Of a DNA stretch of 64,000 nt, positions 55,605-63,973 are shown one piece after another (position 1 is the first letter of the stretch; each line of letters starts with the position of its first letter). Source of the DNA: Pseudomonadota bacterium. GTDB lineage: Bacteria; Pseudomonadota; Alphaproteobacteria; Rhizobiales; MH13. The notes under the pieces were generated by a model. The model worked only from the letters and a program-made list of their open reading frames with translations. It was not told the DNA's origin and made no database searches. The stretch covers positions 620,001 to 684,000 of the forward strand of contig JBCCPK010000001.1 in NCBI GenBank assembly GCA_039024915.1. The letters are read 5' to 3'. The translations under genes were made by a program, and so were the position numbers.

Positions 55605-56498
55605 TCAGAGCCAGGGAACGACGACGACGTCCGCCGTGCCGGCCCATTCGTTGGTTTCGCCACCGGCCGCCAGCGTGTTGACGACGATCTTCCGGGCTGC
55701 ACCTTCCAGCGACGGCGGAACAACAAGCGTGCGCGGCATGAGGCCAAGCGGCCGCTGATAGTCGCCCTTCTGCCCCATCAGCATCGCGCGCGCCGCCTGA
55801 TAGTTGGTCGCGTTGAGCTCTTGCTTGGAGCCATAGGCCATCTGCCAGAAACCGAAGCCGACCTGGCACCGCCCATCGGCGCCGTAGACGTATTTCTTCT
55901 TGTCGAAGACGTTGTCGTCGGTTTCACGGTCCTTGCGGATGAGGCGATCAAAGCGACGCCGCAGCTGATAGATCAGCGGCTTCAGCGCGCGACTGGTGTC
56001 CATCAGGTACCAGGCCGTTCCGGAGCCCCCGCCCGTATTCGATACCGAGATGACATTGCCATCCTTGTCGAGCACCGGGTGGTCGGTGTCAAAGAAGTAC
56101 TGGCCGTCATAACACTCGGTATCAAAGCCAGCCTCAAGCAGCGCAAACACCAGCTCGTTTGGGAGTGCGGCCGAGCCGCGCCCCATCTCCTGGAACATGG
56201 GCGCGTAGATGCCGAGATTGTCATCGTCGAAATCGTCGCGATCGACCGCGACGGTCATCTCGTATGGTTCGTTCTCCAGCGCATAACCGTGCCGCTGCAG
56301 ATTGTTGATGACTCGGTCACCAGCCCACTTGCGCATGCCGGGAAACTGGCCGAGCCAGCCATATTCGGTTGTGCGCGTGGTCGAAGGAACCTGCGTGGCC
56401 ACGGTCGACCACTGATCGGGTGCCATGCCGATGCCCGACTGGAAGGCGGCGTTAAACCCGACAAAAGCCGAGTTGAGAGATTGGCGTGTGACCTCCAT
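55605..56498 (-). CDS. Major capsid protein, Mu gpT-like
   Basis: A 297-residue Mu-type major head subunit. LNSAFVGFNAAFQSGIGMAP, then WLGQFPGMRKWAGDRVINNL and YDGQYFFDTDHPV are characteristic, as is YGSKQELNATNYQAARA. It forms the icosahedral shell. It lies directly after the DUF2190 decoration gene. Confidence 0.94.
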   Translation of the reverse strand: MEVTRQSLNSAFVGFNAAFQSGIGMAPDQWSTVATQVPSTTRTTEYGWLGQFPGMRKWAGDRVINNLQRHGYALENEPYEMTVAVDRDDFDDDNLGIYAPMFQEMGRGSAALPNELVFALLEAGFDTECYDGQYFFDTDHPVLDKDGNVISVSNTGGGSGTAWYLMDTSRALKPLIYQLRRRFDRLIRKDRETDDNVFDKKKYVYGADGRCQVGFGFWQMAYGSKQELNATNYQAARAMLMGQKGDYQRPLGLMPRTLVVPPSLEGAARKIVVNTLAAGGETNEWAGTADVVVVPWL

Positions 56499-56509
56499 GG
56501 GCCGAGCTC

Positions 56510-56920
56510 CTATGAGAAGTCGACCCAGACGCCCTGGGCGTCCACGTCGAAGATGGTTCCAGCCACCGAGCGGGTCGATGACCCATCGGTGAGCGCGACG
56601 GTCTGATCATCCACGCCGTAGCAAGGCTGACCGATATCGGCGGCGGTGATCTCGTCGGCGCCGGCCGAGTTCTCGAAGCGGTAGCAACCAGCGCCGACAT
56701 CGAGGCTCAAGTCGCCATCCGCGCCGGCGCTGTTGTCGACCGCCCGCTCGGCGCGGCCGACACCGCGCAAGGTGGTTGCCGTGGACATCGGCACGGCAAA
56801 ATCATCGGCACCGACCGCCACCATGGCGCCGGCGTAGATGGAGGTCGCAGCCTTCACGGGCAGCGTCCGGCGATCGCGCGACCGTTCTTTCGTGTCGCGA
56901 TCAGTGGTCAAAGGAGCCAT
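56510..56920 (-). CDS. DUF2190 capsid decoration protein
   Basis: A 136-residue DUF2190 protein: TLPVKAATSIYAGAMVAVGA, TLRGVGRAERAVDNS and GQPCYGVDDQTVALTDG fit the small decoration/cement family between protease and major capsid. It overlaps the I gene by one base. Confidence 0.88.
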   Translation of the reverse strand: MAPLTTDRDTKERSRDRRTLPVKAATSIYAGAMVAVGADDFAVPMSTATTLRGVGRAERAVDNSAGADGDLSLDVGAGCYRFENSAGADEITAADIGQPCYGVDDQTVALTDGSSTRSVAGTIFDVDAQGVWVDFS

Positions 56921-57447
56921 CAGGCCGCCTCCTTCTTGGACTTGAGCATGTCCTCTTCGGACAGGCCGAGCTGCGCCATGACGGCGCGATCGGTTTCATC
57001 GAGAGCCGCCTCGACAGCCTCTCGCTTCTTGCCGCCCAGCTGCGGTTCGGTGAGCGTGGGCGCGACTTCAACGAAGTCCGCGAACGCCTTGGGGTCGGTC
57101 TTTGCAAGCGCCAGCCCCCAATCCTTCGCGGCGGGCGCCAGCTTGCCCGACGTGATCGCCGCCTCGACCTGCGCCTCGGCACGATCCGACGCTAAGTCGG
57201 TCTTGATGCCCTTCAGCTCGTCCATGACGGTCTTGAATTGGGCGACCGGGACGTACTTGGTCGGATCGATATCGTCCGACTTGAGGGCCGTGACGGCTGC
57301 CTCGATCTGCTCTTCCTGCGCGTCGGGCTTGAGACCAAGCGCTGCGCAGATGGCGGTGGAGGTGGCCAGGCGCGCGTTCAGCGCCGTGAGCACATCCTCT
57401 TTGGATGCGTCGGCCTTGAGGCCGAGGGCCTCGGCAATCTTGTCCAT
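56920..57447 (-). CDS. Internal scaffold start, Mu Z-like
   Basis: Inside the I gene an ATG at 57447 is preceded by GGAG with a 5-bp gap and opens MDKIAEALGLKADASKEDV, a helical, acidic 175-residue product. In Mu the scaffold gpZ is made from an internal start of gene I in exactly this way. The I protein without this internal start would contain both parts. Confidence 0.75.
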   Translation of the reverse strand: MDKIAEALGLKADASKEDVLTALNARLATSTAICAALGLKPDAQEEQIEAAVTALKSDDIDPTKYVPVAQFKTVMDELKGIKTDLASDRAEAQVEAAITSGKLAPAAKDWGLALAKTDPKAFADFVEVAPTLTEPQLGGKKREAVEAALDETDRAVMAQLGLSEEDMLKSKKEAA

Positions 57448-57951
57448 GGTGTCTCCGTTGTCGGGCTGGAGGGAAGCGGCGATCGGCTCCATGTCGATCG
57501 CTGGCTCATTGACGAGCGCGACGTTCCGGATCGTGCGGACCTGGCCGCTCTTCTTGTCGATCAGGAAGGTCGGGGAAACGTATCGGTACTCGCGATCCTT
57601 GATCGCGGCCTGGGCGGCAGGAGTCCATTCGACCTGGGCGTAGATGCCGTCCGCGCGCGCTTCGATCTGCTGAACCCAGCCAGCAGCCTTCGCGGGCTGA
57701 CCTGTTTGCAAGATCCGGCTGGCCGCGTGGTCGTAGTCGACGACCATCTGGACGTTGCCTAGGCGCTCCTGGGTGGCGGCGACGATGCGCTCAAGATCTT
57801 GCCTGCCACCAGCAATCGGCGAGCGCCGCTGATCGCGAAGCGTCACGGTGCCGGCCGGCAGGATCATGATCCAGGTCGGCGCCTGGTCTCCGCTGGGCAG
57901 CTCGGACGCCTCGATCCAGGCGACATTCATTTCGTTGACTTGCTTTGGCAT
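56920..57951 (-). CDS. Head protease, Mu I-like
   Basis: A 343-residue I-type protease. PTWIMILPAGTVTLRDQRR, VDYDHAAS and YVSPTFLIDKKSGQVRTI are the family core (about residues 25-155). The remainder is helical scaffold. The start is uncertain: 57951 opens MPKQVNEMNVAWIEA, while the frame is open to 58086. Protease cuts the scaffold during head maturation. The 281-bp stretch between it and the gp30 gene (57952-58232) shows no gene. Confidence 0.88.
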   Translation of the reverse strand: MPKQVNEMNVAWIEASELPSGDQAPTWIMILPAGTVTLRDQRRSPIAGGRQDLERIVAATQERLGNVQMVVDYDHAASRILQTGQPAKAAGWVQQIEARADGIYAQVEWTPAAQAAIKDREYRYVSPTFLIDKKSGQVRTIRNVALVNEPAIDMEPIAASLQPDNGDTMDKIAEALGLKADASKEDVLTALNARLATSTAICAALGLKPDAQEEQIEAAVTALKSDDIDPTKYVPVAQFKTVMDELKGIKTDLASDRAEAQVEAAITSGKLAPAAKDWGLALAKTDPKAFADFVEVAPTLTEPQLGGKKREAVEAALDETDRAVMAQLGLSEEDMLKSKKEAA

Positions 57952-58232
57952 GGGTGCGACCGTGCCGACGCGGGGGTCGCAAATACAGGGCGAAACAGTT
58001 TCGCCCCCTGCCGAGCCGAAGCGCAGCGCTCCCCACCCCGAAACCCGCCAATTCAGGCAGATACGGTTGCTGGCTGCAAATGGCATGCGAGTGCGGTCGA
58101 TAACTTCGACGTTAAAAGGCCATCGAAAGCCGTACAGCGGGTTTTAAGAAATGGACGGCCAATGAACCGCCCGACCGGTCGAGGGCGTTTCTGGGGCGAT
58201 TTTCGCGGGCAGGCTCTGTTGAGGCTCGATCG

Positions 58233-59003
58233 CTACAGATCGCGCTCGGCTTCGAGACGCCGTGTGATGACTTTGTGGCCGGCCTGGCCTGGATTGTAAT
58301 CCCACCCTGGATCGATGCCGTTGGGGATCTCGCGTGTCTCGCCGGTTCGCTTGTTGAGCCATTCACGCGTGCCGAAGTCGGGCGGCTCGAATTGCAGCTG
58401 CTCACCTTCAGCGATCAGGCGATCGACATCGCGTTGCGAGAGGCTCTGCAGCGTGCAGCGGCAGTTCCATCCATTCGGCGGCGCGAAGGTCTGCCAGAAG
58501 GGATGGTCGACCGGCAGCACAAGGTTGTGCATCGCGCGATGCTCGTCGCGGGTCCGGTCATCGAGGATGGCCACGTACCGCAGGAACGGGCGCACGTCCT
58601 TGTTTGCCTCGAACGCATTCCAGTGGCCGGTCGCATAGCTGACCCGCATGTTGACATCGAAGATGGTCCGCAGGCGTCGCGCGCTGCCCAGCTGCACGAT
58701 CTGGTTCTGGCCGGTGAGCGGATCGATCGCAGTGGTCCGCCCCCACCACCCGCGCTGCCGAAGCAGCGGCTCGAGCTCGTCGGCGAAGTCCTCGAAGGTG
58801 CTGCCTTCTTCAAGCGCCTTCAAAAGTGCTTCGAAGATCTCGTCGAGGATGTCGTGGCCGGCCGATTTGGCGACCGTGAACATGTCCGCATGGAGCGATG
58901 CGTAAACGTCCTGCCAGGCGAATGAGGGCCTGAGGTTCTGTCCGCGGGCCTGTAGGGCGGCGATCGCAGCGCGCGGCGGCAGCGGCTGGAAGTCCGCAGC
59001 CAT
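58233..59003 (-). CDS. Head morphogenesis protein, Mu gp30/F-like
   Basis: A 256-residue minor head protein (SPP1 gp7/Mu gpF family). IFDVNMRVSYATGHWNAFEAN, FLRYVAILDDRTRDEHRAMH and FAPPNGWNCRCTLQSLSQRD are the full family signature. It enters the head with DNA or helps portal assembly. It overlaps the portal gene by one base. Confidence 0.93.
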   Translation of the reverse strand: MAADFQPLPPRAAIAALQARGQNLRPSFAWQDVYASLHADMFTVAKSAGHDILDEIFEALLKALEEGSTFEDFADELEPLLRQRGWWGRTTAIDPLTGQNQIVQLGSARRLRTIFDVNMRVSYATGHWNAFEANKDVRPFLRYVAILDDRTRDEHRAMHNLVLPVDHPFWQTFAPPNGWNCRCTLQSLSQRDVDRLIAEGEQLQFEPPDFGTREWLNKRTGETREIPNGIDPGWDYNPGQAGHKVITRRLEAERDL

Positions 59004-60583
59004 TAGCGCAGGTCCTCGTCGCTCAGCGGTTCTTCGGTCTCGCCAGAGATTCGCGCGCCGAAGGCCATCTGTGCAAGCAGGTCGGTCATCGCCCCCACAT
59101 CCATGGTCTCGCGCCGACGCTCGATGATCGAGCGCGCTTCTTCGATGCTGGTCGCGGACGCGAGCTCCTCCTTCAGCCCACGAACCACGGGCCCGACGAG
59201 CGGCTCCCAGCCATCCGCCGCGATACGATCGGCCGCTTGGGAGACTGCATCATCATGGTCGTGGTCGTGCAAGGACGTTTCCAGCTCGTCCTGGTCTTCG
59301 CCGGCCTGGTCCTCTTCTGTTTCGGCATCGGTCGTAACGGGCGTTGCCGTCAGAAGCTTTTCGTCGGGCCTGGGCTCTGGCAGCCCGATCTTGTCGCGAA
59401 CCGGCGCCATGGGGACCTCTCCGCCGAGGTTCACGAACTTCTCGACGTTATCCATAAAGGCTGTGACGTCCACTTCGTCTGGCCGACCGATACGAAGCCT
59501 CGGGTACCGCAACCTTGGTCCCCTATTCAGATCGATGTAGGGCTTGACCAAGTCACGATTGAGCGTTGCGCAAAGCTGCCGGCAATCGGACTTTTCGATG
59601 TCCTCGCGCACCTCGTCATGCACCTTGCCGACGGCATGCCCGCCGGCGATCGCATCCGTCGTTCCGGTCTGGCCAAGAACCAGTTTCGAGACCTGATAAT
59701 CGAGGAAGTTCGAACGCTTTTCGAAGAGCTCGTGATTGCCGGCGAGCTTCGCTTCGATGAACTCAAGCTGCATGCTTTCCGGTATGATGGCGGCGAAGTC
59801 CACACCGATGGAGGCAACCGCCCGCATCAGCGCTTCCTTGTCGACATCCGTGGCGCTCGAACCGTACTTGCCGACCTTGAGCGGCTGCCCGTAGGTCTCA
59901 CAGAAGATCGCCCAGTCGCGGGCGGTGAACGCCTTGAACATGAAAGACCAGGCTGCGCCCCGCGCGATGCCGCCCCGGATGGTCAACCCGGATTTGACCT
60001 TGGCCCGGTGAACGATCCATTTGAACGGATGGAGATCCTCGTCACCGTCGACGCCGCGCAGGCGGATCGTCTCCATGTCATCGGGGTCGAACGTGAACCA
60101 GCGGGGGTCGCGCCATTTCAAGGCTTCGGGATACCAGGCGTTGCCGCTCGTCTCCCACATGATCTCGGTGCAGGAAAAGCCCTTGCCGATCGCATCGAGA
60201 ACATCGACCAGCTCTTCCTGGAACGCGTCGCGCTCAGTGATCTCGCGCACCATGTCGGCCGCGCGTACGTCCTCAGGATCTTCGCTCGCTGCATCGACCG
60301 TGATCTCGAGCCCCGCCACCTGGCGTTTGCGGGTCGAGAGCACGCCGGCATAGTGCAGATCGCGTTCCTCCATGTCTTCGGCGAGCTCTAGGTACCGCTC
60401 GGGGTCACCTTCGATGCTCTCGCGCAGGATGCTGGCCAACCGGGCTGGTGTCAGGCCGGCTGCGGGATGGTCGCCATAGGGCGAGCGAACCCCGCGGGTG
60501 GTTGGCCCGCCTTGCTCCTGTTTGAGTTTCCCGCGGCTCACCAACTTGCCCAACGTATCCTTGAGGCGGTCTATGATGGCCAT
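59003..60583 (-). CDS. Portal protein, Mu gp29-like (DUF935)
   Basis: A 526-residue DUF935 portal. TPARLASILRESIEGDPERYLELAEDMEERD, then TRKRQVAGLEITVDAAS and FKAFTARDWAIFCETYGQPLKVGKYG are diagnostic. It forms the dodecameric channel for DNA entry and exit. I start at the ATG at 60583, overlapping the terminase stop, rather than at the GTG one codon earlier. Confidence 0.94.
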   Translation of the reverse strand: MAIIDRLKDTLGKLVSRGKLKQEQGGPTTRGVRSPYGDHPAAGLTPARLASILRESIEGDPERYLELAEDMEERDLHYAGVLSTRKRQVAGLEITVDAASEDPEDVRAADMVREITERDAFQEELVDVLDAIGKGFSCTEIMWETSGNAWYPEALKWRDPRWFTFDPDDMETIRLRGVDGDEDLHPFKWIVHRAKVKSGLTIRGGIARGAAWSFMFKAFTARDWAIFCETYGQPLKVGKYGSSATDVDKEALMRAVASIGVDFAAIIPESMQLEFIEAKLAGNHELFEKRSNFLDYQVSKLVLGQTGTTDAIAGGHAVGKVHDEVREDIEKSDCRQLCATLNRDLVKPYIDLNRGPRLRYPRLRIGRPDEVDVTAFMDNVEKFVNLGGEVPMAPVRDKIGLPEPRPDEKLLTATPVTTDAETEEDQAGEDQDELETSLHDHDHDDAVSQAADRIAADGWEPLVGPVVRGLKEELASATSIEEARSIIERRRETMDVGAMTDLLAQMAFGARISGETEEPLSDEDLR

Positions 60584-62226
60584 CACAATATCCCCACTCG
60601 CCTGCGCAGTGATGAGACCCGAAACGGCGCATCATCGCCTTCGCGGACATCATCGAACTTCGATTTCTTAGTGCTGACCTTCTGGTACCCGTACTCGACC
60701 CAGCGTTGGCGGCTCGCGAAGTGCGCCAGCGCGAGGCCTATCGCATAGTCGCCGTGACGCTTCTTGCCCTTCTCCCCCTCGCGGGTCGGCGGAACGAGCG
60801 GGATCCCGCGCACCACTTTGACCAGGCGTAGATCGGAGAGGTGCTCGGCATCCTTGGCGATCGAGATCGCGTCATCTTCGAACGCCACCTTCAGCGGCGG
60901 CATATGCAGCCGGTACCAGTCCTGGCTGAACTTGATAGCCCAGATCAGCCCCGAACTGTCTTCGTTCTCGCGCAGGCCGAAGATCCGGCCCATGTCTTCG
61001 GCGACCGTCCAGCCCATGCCTGTGGCATCGAACGCTGCGCCAACCAGGCGCGAGCGCACATGCTCCAGGACCATGCGGACGACCTGCTTTTGCTCGTCGC
61101 CAGGGACGCCACGCATTTCGATGCATAGCGCGAGCCGACGCTTCAGGGTCTTCTCAATCGCCAGCAGCGGCATCACGGATAGGTCGGCGACGCGCGCAAA
61201 GTCAAAACCTGCCGCGTATTGCGGTTCAAGGTCGAGGGCATCGAGCGCTTGTTCGAGCTCATCAAGGAACGGCATCATCAGCGAGAGCTGTTCGAGCTCG
61301 GGTCGCTGCAAATAGTCCGGTGGCAACTCCAGGCGGAGGATCGGCGCCTCGGCTGTCATGCGCGCCTCGATCAGCGGTGCCGACAGCCAGGCTCCCGATC
61401 CCATCGACGCGACGCAGAAGAGCTCTTCGTCGGCGCCATCGCCATAGAAGTCGATGATCTCCTCGCGCCATTCCGCCTCGGCCTCCGGCGACCACTCTCG
61501 GCCGGACACAAGACAGATGCGCTCGTACAGACCCTGCTTGAGCGCGTCGTCGAAATCGATGCGCATTCGCGTGTAACTCGACCGACCGCCCAGGATGTCC
61601 TGGATAAGGAGATTGAAGTCGTTCTCGGCGCCGTTATGGGTCGAGCAGACCACGACCTGGCCACCCCACATCAGGAACGCAAGAGCCGCCTTCAAAAGCT
61701 CATTGAGACTGTCGACGAAGGCTGCCTCGTCGATCATCACGACGCCCTGCTTGCCGCGAAGCGTGCGCGGGGCGGAGGACAGCGCGACGATCTCGAAGCC
61801 GGACGCGAAGCGGATCCGGAAGGCCTGGATGGAGCGATCGCCGTCCTCGTCTTTGTCGGGAAACAGGAACTCGCCGGTGTCCGAAACGCTGATGTTGTAG
61901 GCGCGCGCCCACATCGCACAGGCGTCGATGAACTCGCGGGTCATCTCCTGGGAGTAGGAGATGTACATGACGTCCATGCCACCTTCGCCCTTCGCGCGCG
62001 CCGCGCGCAAAGCTGCATAGGACGCAAAGCCCCAGGTGAGGCCAATCCGGCGCGACTTCTCAATGACGAGGACCGATACGCCGACCGTATCGAGCAGATG
62101 AACCGTGCGCGCCTGATAGGGCAGCAGGACCTTTGGTAGTCCGACCTCGGCAATCACCTCGTCGAGTGAGTAGATGCTCTCCTCGCGGAGCTTCTCCCAC
62201 TCTTCCTTTGAGATCGGGCCGGTCAC
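60583..62226 (-). CDS. Terminase large subunit, Mu gp28-like
   Basis: A 547-residue terminase. Walker A-like VIEKSRRIGLTW, Walker B VVMIDEAAFVDS and the nuclease half (GFDFARVADLSVMPLL, FDATGMGWTVAEDMG) are in place. It packages DNA by headful from an integrated copy. It overlaps gp27 by 4 bp. Confidence 0.95.
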   Translation of the reverse strand: MTGPISKEEWEKLREESIYSLDEVIAEVGLPKVLLPYQARTVHLLDTVGVSVLVIEKSRRIGLTWGFASYAALRAARAKGEGGMDVMYISYSQEMTREFIDACAMWARAYNISVSDTGEFLFPDKDEDGDRSIQAFRIRFASGFEIVALSSAPRTLRGKQGVVMIDEAAFVDSLNELLKAALAFLMWGGQVVVCSTHNGAENDFNLLIQDILGGRSSYTRMRIDFDDALKQGLYERICLVSGREWSPEAEAEWREEIIDFYGDGADEELFCVASMGSGAWLSAPLIEARMTAEAPILRLELPPDYLQRPELEQLSLMMPFLDELEQALDALDLEPQYAAGFDFARVADLSVMPLLAIEKTLKRRLALCIEMRGVPGDEQKQVVRMVLEHVRSRLVGAAFDATGMGWTVAEDMGRIFGLRENEDSSGLIWAIKFSQDWYRLHMPPLKVAFEDDAISIAKDAEHLSDLRLVKVVRGIPLVPPTREGEKGKKRHGDYAIGLALAHFASRQRWVEYGYQKVSTKKSKFDDVREGDDAPFRVSSLRRRVGIL

Positions 62227-62846
62227 GCGGCGCTCTCTGCTTCGGGTTGATCCAGAGCGACGCCGAGGATCTGCGCCTTGATCTGTTCGGCCGTTTCGGC
62301 GGTGATACCCTTCACGGCTTTGACCTTGTCGACGGCCTCGCCGACCTGCTCCTTGAAGGCTTCTTCGGACTTGAGGCGCCGCGCGGTTGAGACACCTTCG
62401 GCCTGGTTGGCCGACTTCAGCGCAGCTGCCAGCTGCATAGCTTCTTTCGGGTTGAAGCCACTCTCTCCACCCTCGGTGACGAGTTCGAAGATCAGGCTCT
62501 TGATGGCCGACGCTGCAATGATGGTCAGCTCGTCGCTGTCCTTGGCTTCAAAGCTTTTGGCGAGCGCTGCGGCGATCTCGCGTGTTTGGTCCATCCGCTG
62601 AAACAGATCGGCAAGCTTGATCGAGCGACGATTAAAGCTGGAGAAGGATGGCGTATCGAACTCCATCTCGCCTCGATGCTCGCGCCTGATCTCATCGAGC
62701 TTGGAGACGAACTCCTGATAGATGTCGGTCTGGGTGCGGTCGCGCCGGCGCAGCTCGTCGCGTGCCCAGGCGATTACCGGCTGGCATGCCTCCGGTAAGA
62801 GCTCGATCTTCGAGAGCCGGCCGCGACCCCGGCGCGCGCTGGCCAT
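62223..62846 (-). CDS. Terminase small subunit, Mu gp27-like (DUF3486)
   Basis: A 207-residue DUF3486 protein: RRGRGRLSKIELLPEACQPVIAWARDELRRRDRTQ and FNRRSIKLADLFQRMDQTREIAAAL. It is the DNA-recognition partner of terminase in Mu-like phages. Confidence 0.93.
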   Translation of the reverse strand: MASARRGRGRLSKIELLPEACQPVIAWARDELRRRDRTQTDIYQEFVSKLDEIRREHRGEMEFDTPSFSSFNRRSIKLADLFQRMDQTREIAAALAKSFEAKDSDELTIIAASAIKSLIFELVTEGGESGFNPKEAMQLAAALKSANQAEGVSTARRLKSEEAFKEQVGEAVDKVKAVKGITAETAEQIKAQILGVALDQPEAESAA

Positions 62847-62847
62847 G

Positions 62848-63162
62848 TCAGCCCTCCGACCTCAGCGATGGCCGTTTGACACCTGACAGGATACGGCGCC
62901 GCTCGACATGATCGAGCCCGGTCTCGGTCAGGGTCGCAATAACGGCCGTTCCCGCGGCCACGAGCGTCACCGCGCTCACCTGGTCCTGAAGGAAGTTGAG
63001 CTGGCTGCGCAGATGGTCGCGACCGCGATTGATCCCGAAGCTGTCCAGAACGGTCAGCAACATGCTGTCAGGCAGCCGGTAGTCGTTCTGTTCCGCCAGC
63101 GCCTTGAGAATGGTCAGGCGGACTTCCTCGTCAAAATGATCTGCAAAGCCAGCAAGGCCCAT
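62848..63162 (-). CDS. VpaChn25_0724-like phage protein (Mu gp26-like position)
   Basis: A 104-residue protein of the VpaChn25_0724 phage family: DEEVRLTILKALAEQNDYRLPDSMLLTVLDSFGINRGRDHLRSQL. The winged-helix-like pattern suggests DNA binding. The ATG at 63162 follows GGAAG and overlaps the DUF2730 stop. Confidence 0.88.
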   Translation of the reverse strand: MGLAGFADHFDEEVRLTILKALAEQNDYRLPDSMLLTVLDSFGINRGRDHLRSQLNFLQDQVSAVTLVAAGTAVIATLTETGLDHVERRRILSGVKRPSLRSEG

Positions 63163-63575
63163 CACTTACTTCCTTTCGATAGGTTGATGAGGAAGGTCTC
63201 GATGCGATCGACTCCGCCCGCGACCTTGCTCAGCTTGTCGCCCTGGGCCTTCTGGCGCTCGTCCATCCTGCCGACCGCCAGCTCGATGCGCCGGAAGTCG
63301 TCAGCGGTCGGCCGGGTGCTGAGATCCTGCTCGACCAGGCCCAGCCGCCGATCGACGGCACTGACTTGCTGCCGAACCGCACCGATATCGGTTGTCAGCT
63401 GTTCAAGGTGCCCATCGACAGCGTTGAGCCGCTTCGTCGACGCGGTGCGAACGTCAGACGAAAAGATGACAAGGCCCTTCGACCGGACCAGCAGAGCCAG
63501 ACCAATCAAAACAGCCACGAGAGCCGCGCCCGAGACGCCGCCATATTCGATCAAATATCGGGCGAGGACTTCCAT
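63162..63575 (-). CDS. DUF2730 membrane-anchored coiled-coil protein
   Basis: A 137-residue DUF2730 protein: one N-terminal span (VSGAALVAVLIGLALLV) and a long coiled coil (LEQLTTDIGAVRQQVSAVDRRL). Mu-like phages encode one at this place (gp25). It may be a spanin- or lysis-linked protein. Start chosen at the ATG at 63575; GTG at 63584 is an alternative. Confidence 0.82.
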   Translation of the reverse strand: MEVLARYLIEYGGVSGAALVAVLIGLALLVRSKGLVIFSSDVRTASTKRLNAVDGHLEQLTTDIGAVRQQVSAVDRRLGLVEQDLSTRPTADDFRRIELAVGRMDERQKAQGDKLSKVAGGVDRIETFLINLSKGSK

Positions 63576-63973
63576 GCGAGCCACAAGGTTGAGAGGATGC
63601 AGATAAGCGTGATGGCCGGGTACATGATCGCTGCGGTGGTGAGCACCGGCCCGAACACGAAAGACAGCGAGACCACGAACCAGAGGCCGGCAGCGAACGC
63701 CATCACAAGGGCCCGCCAGTCATAGTGCCGCGCGTGGTCGGAAACCGCCGCGCTCACCTGGGCGAGGCCGGTTAAGGCAAACAGACTGACCCAGGCGCCT
63801 GCCGGAAGAAGGCCGAACGACTGATAGCTGTCGCGCGACAGGATCTCGGCGTTGAACCCGACGAAGAGCGACCAGCCCAGAAGGCACAGCGACGAGAACA
63901 GCTCGACTAGACTCGCCGTGTCATGAAAGAACCGGCCGAACACGCGCGGCGCCCATTGGCGAAAACGATTCAT
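63551..63973 (-). CDS. Phage integral membrane protein
   Basis: A 140-residue protein with four hydrophobic segments (FSSLCLLGWSLFVGF, AWVSLFALTGLAQVSA, VMAFAAGLWFVVSLSFVF and YPAITLICILSTLWLA). No family is recognised. Its place just before DUF2730 suggests a lysis role such as holin, though four spans are more than usual. It overlaps DUF2730 by 25 bp. Confidence 0.7.
   Translation of the reverse strand: MNRFRQWAPRVFGRFFHDTASLVELFSSLCLLGWSLFVGFNAEILSRDSYQSFGLLPAGAWVSLFALTGLAQVSAAVSDHARHYDWRALVMAFAAGLWFVVSLSFVFGPVLTTAAIMYPAITLICILSTLWLAWKSSPDI

Noticed and set aside
55140-56606. Plus-strand frame of 488 codons
   Set aside because: Antisense to gp35 and the major capsid gene; composition follows the antisense of those genes.
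59237-60391. Plus-strand frame of 384 codons
   Set aside because: Antisense shadow of the portal gene.
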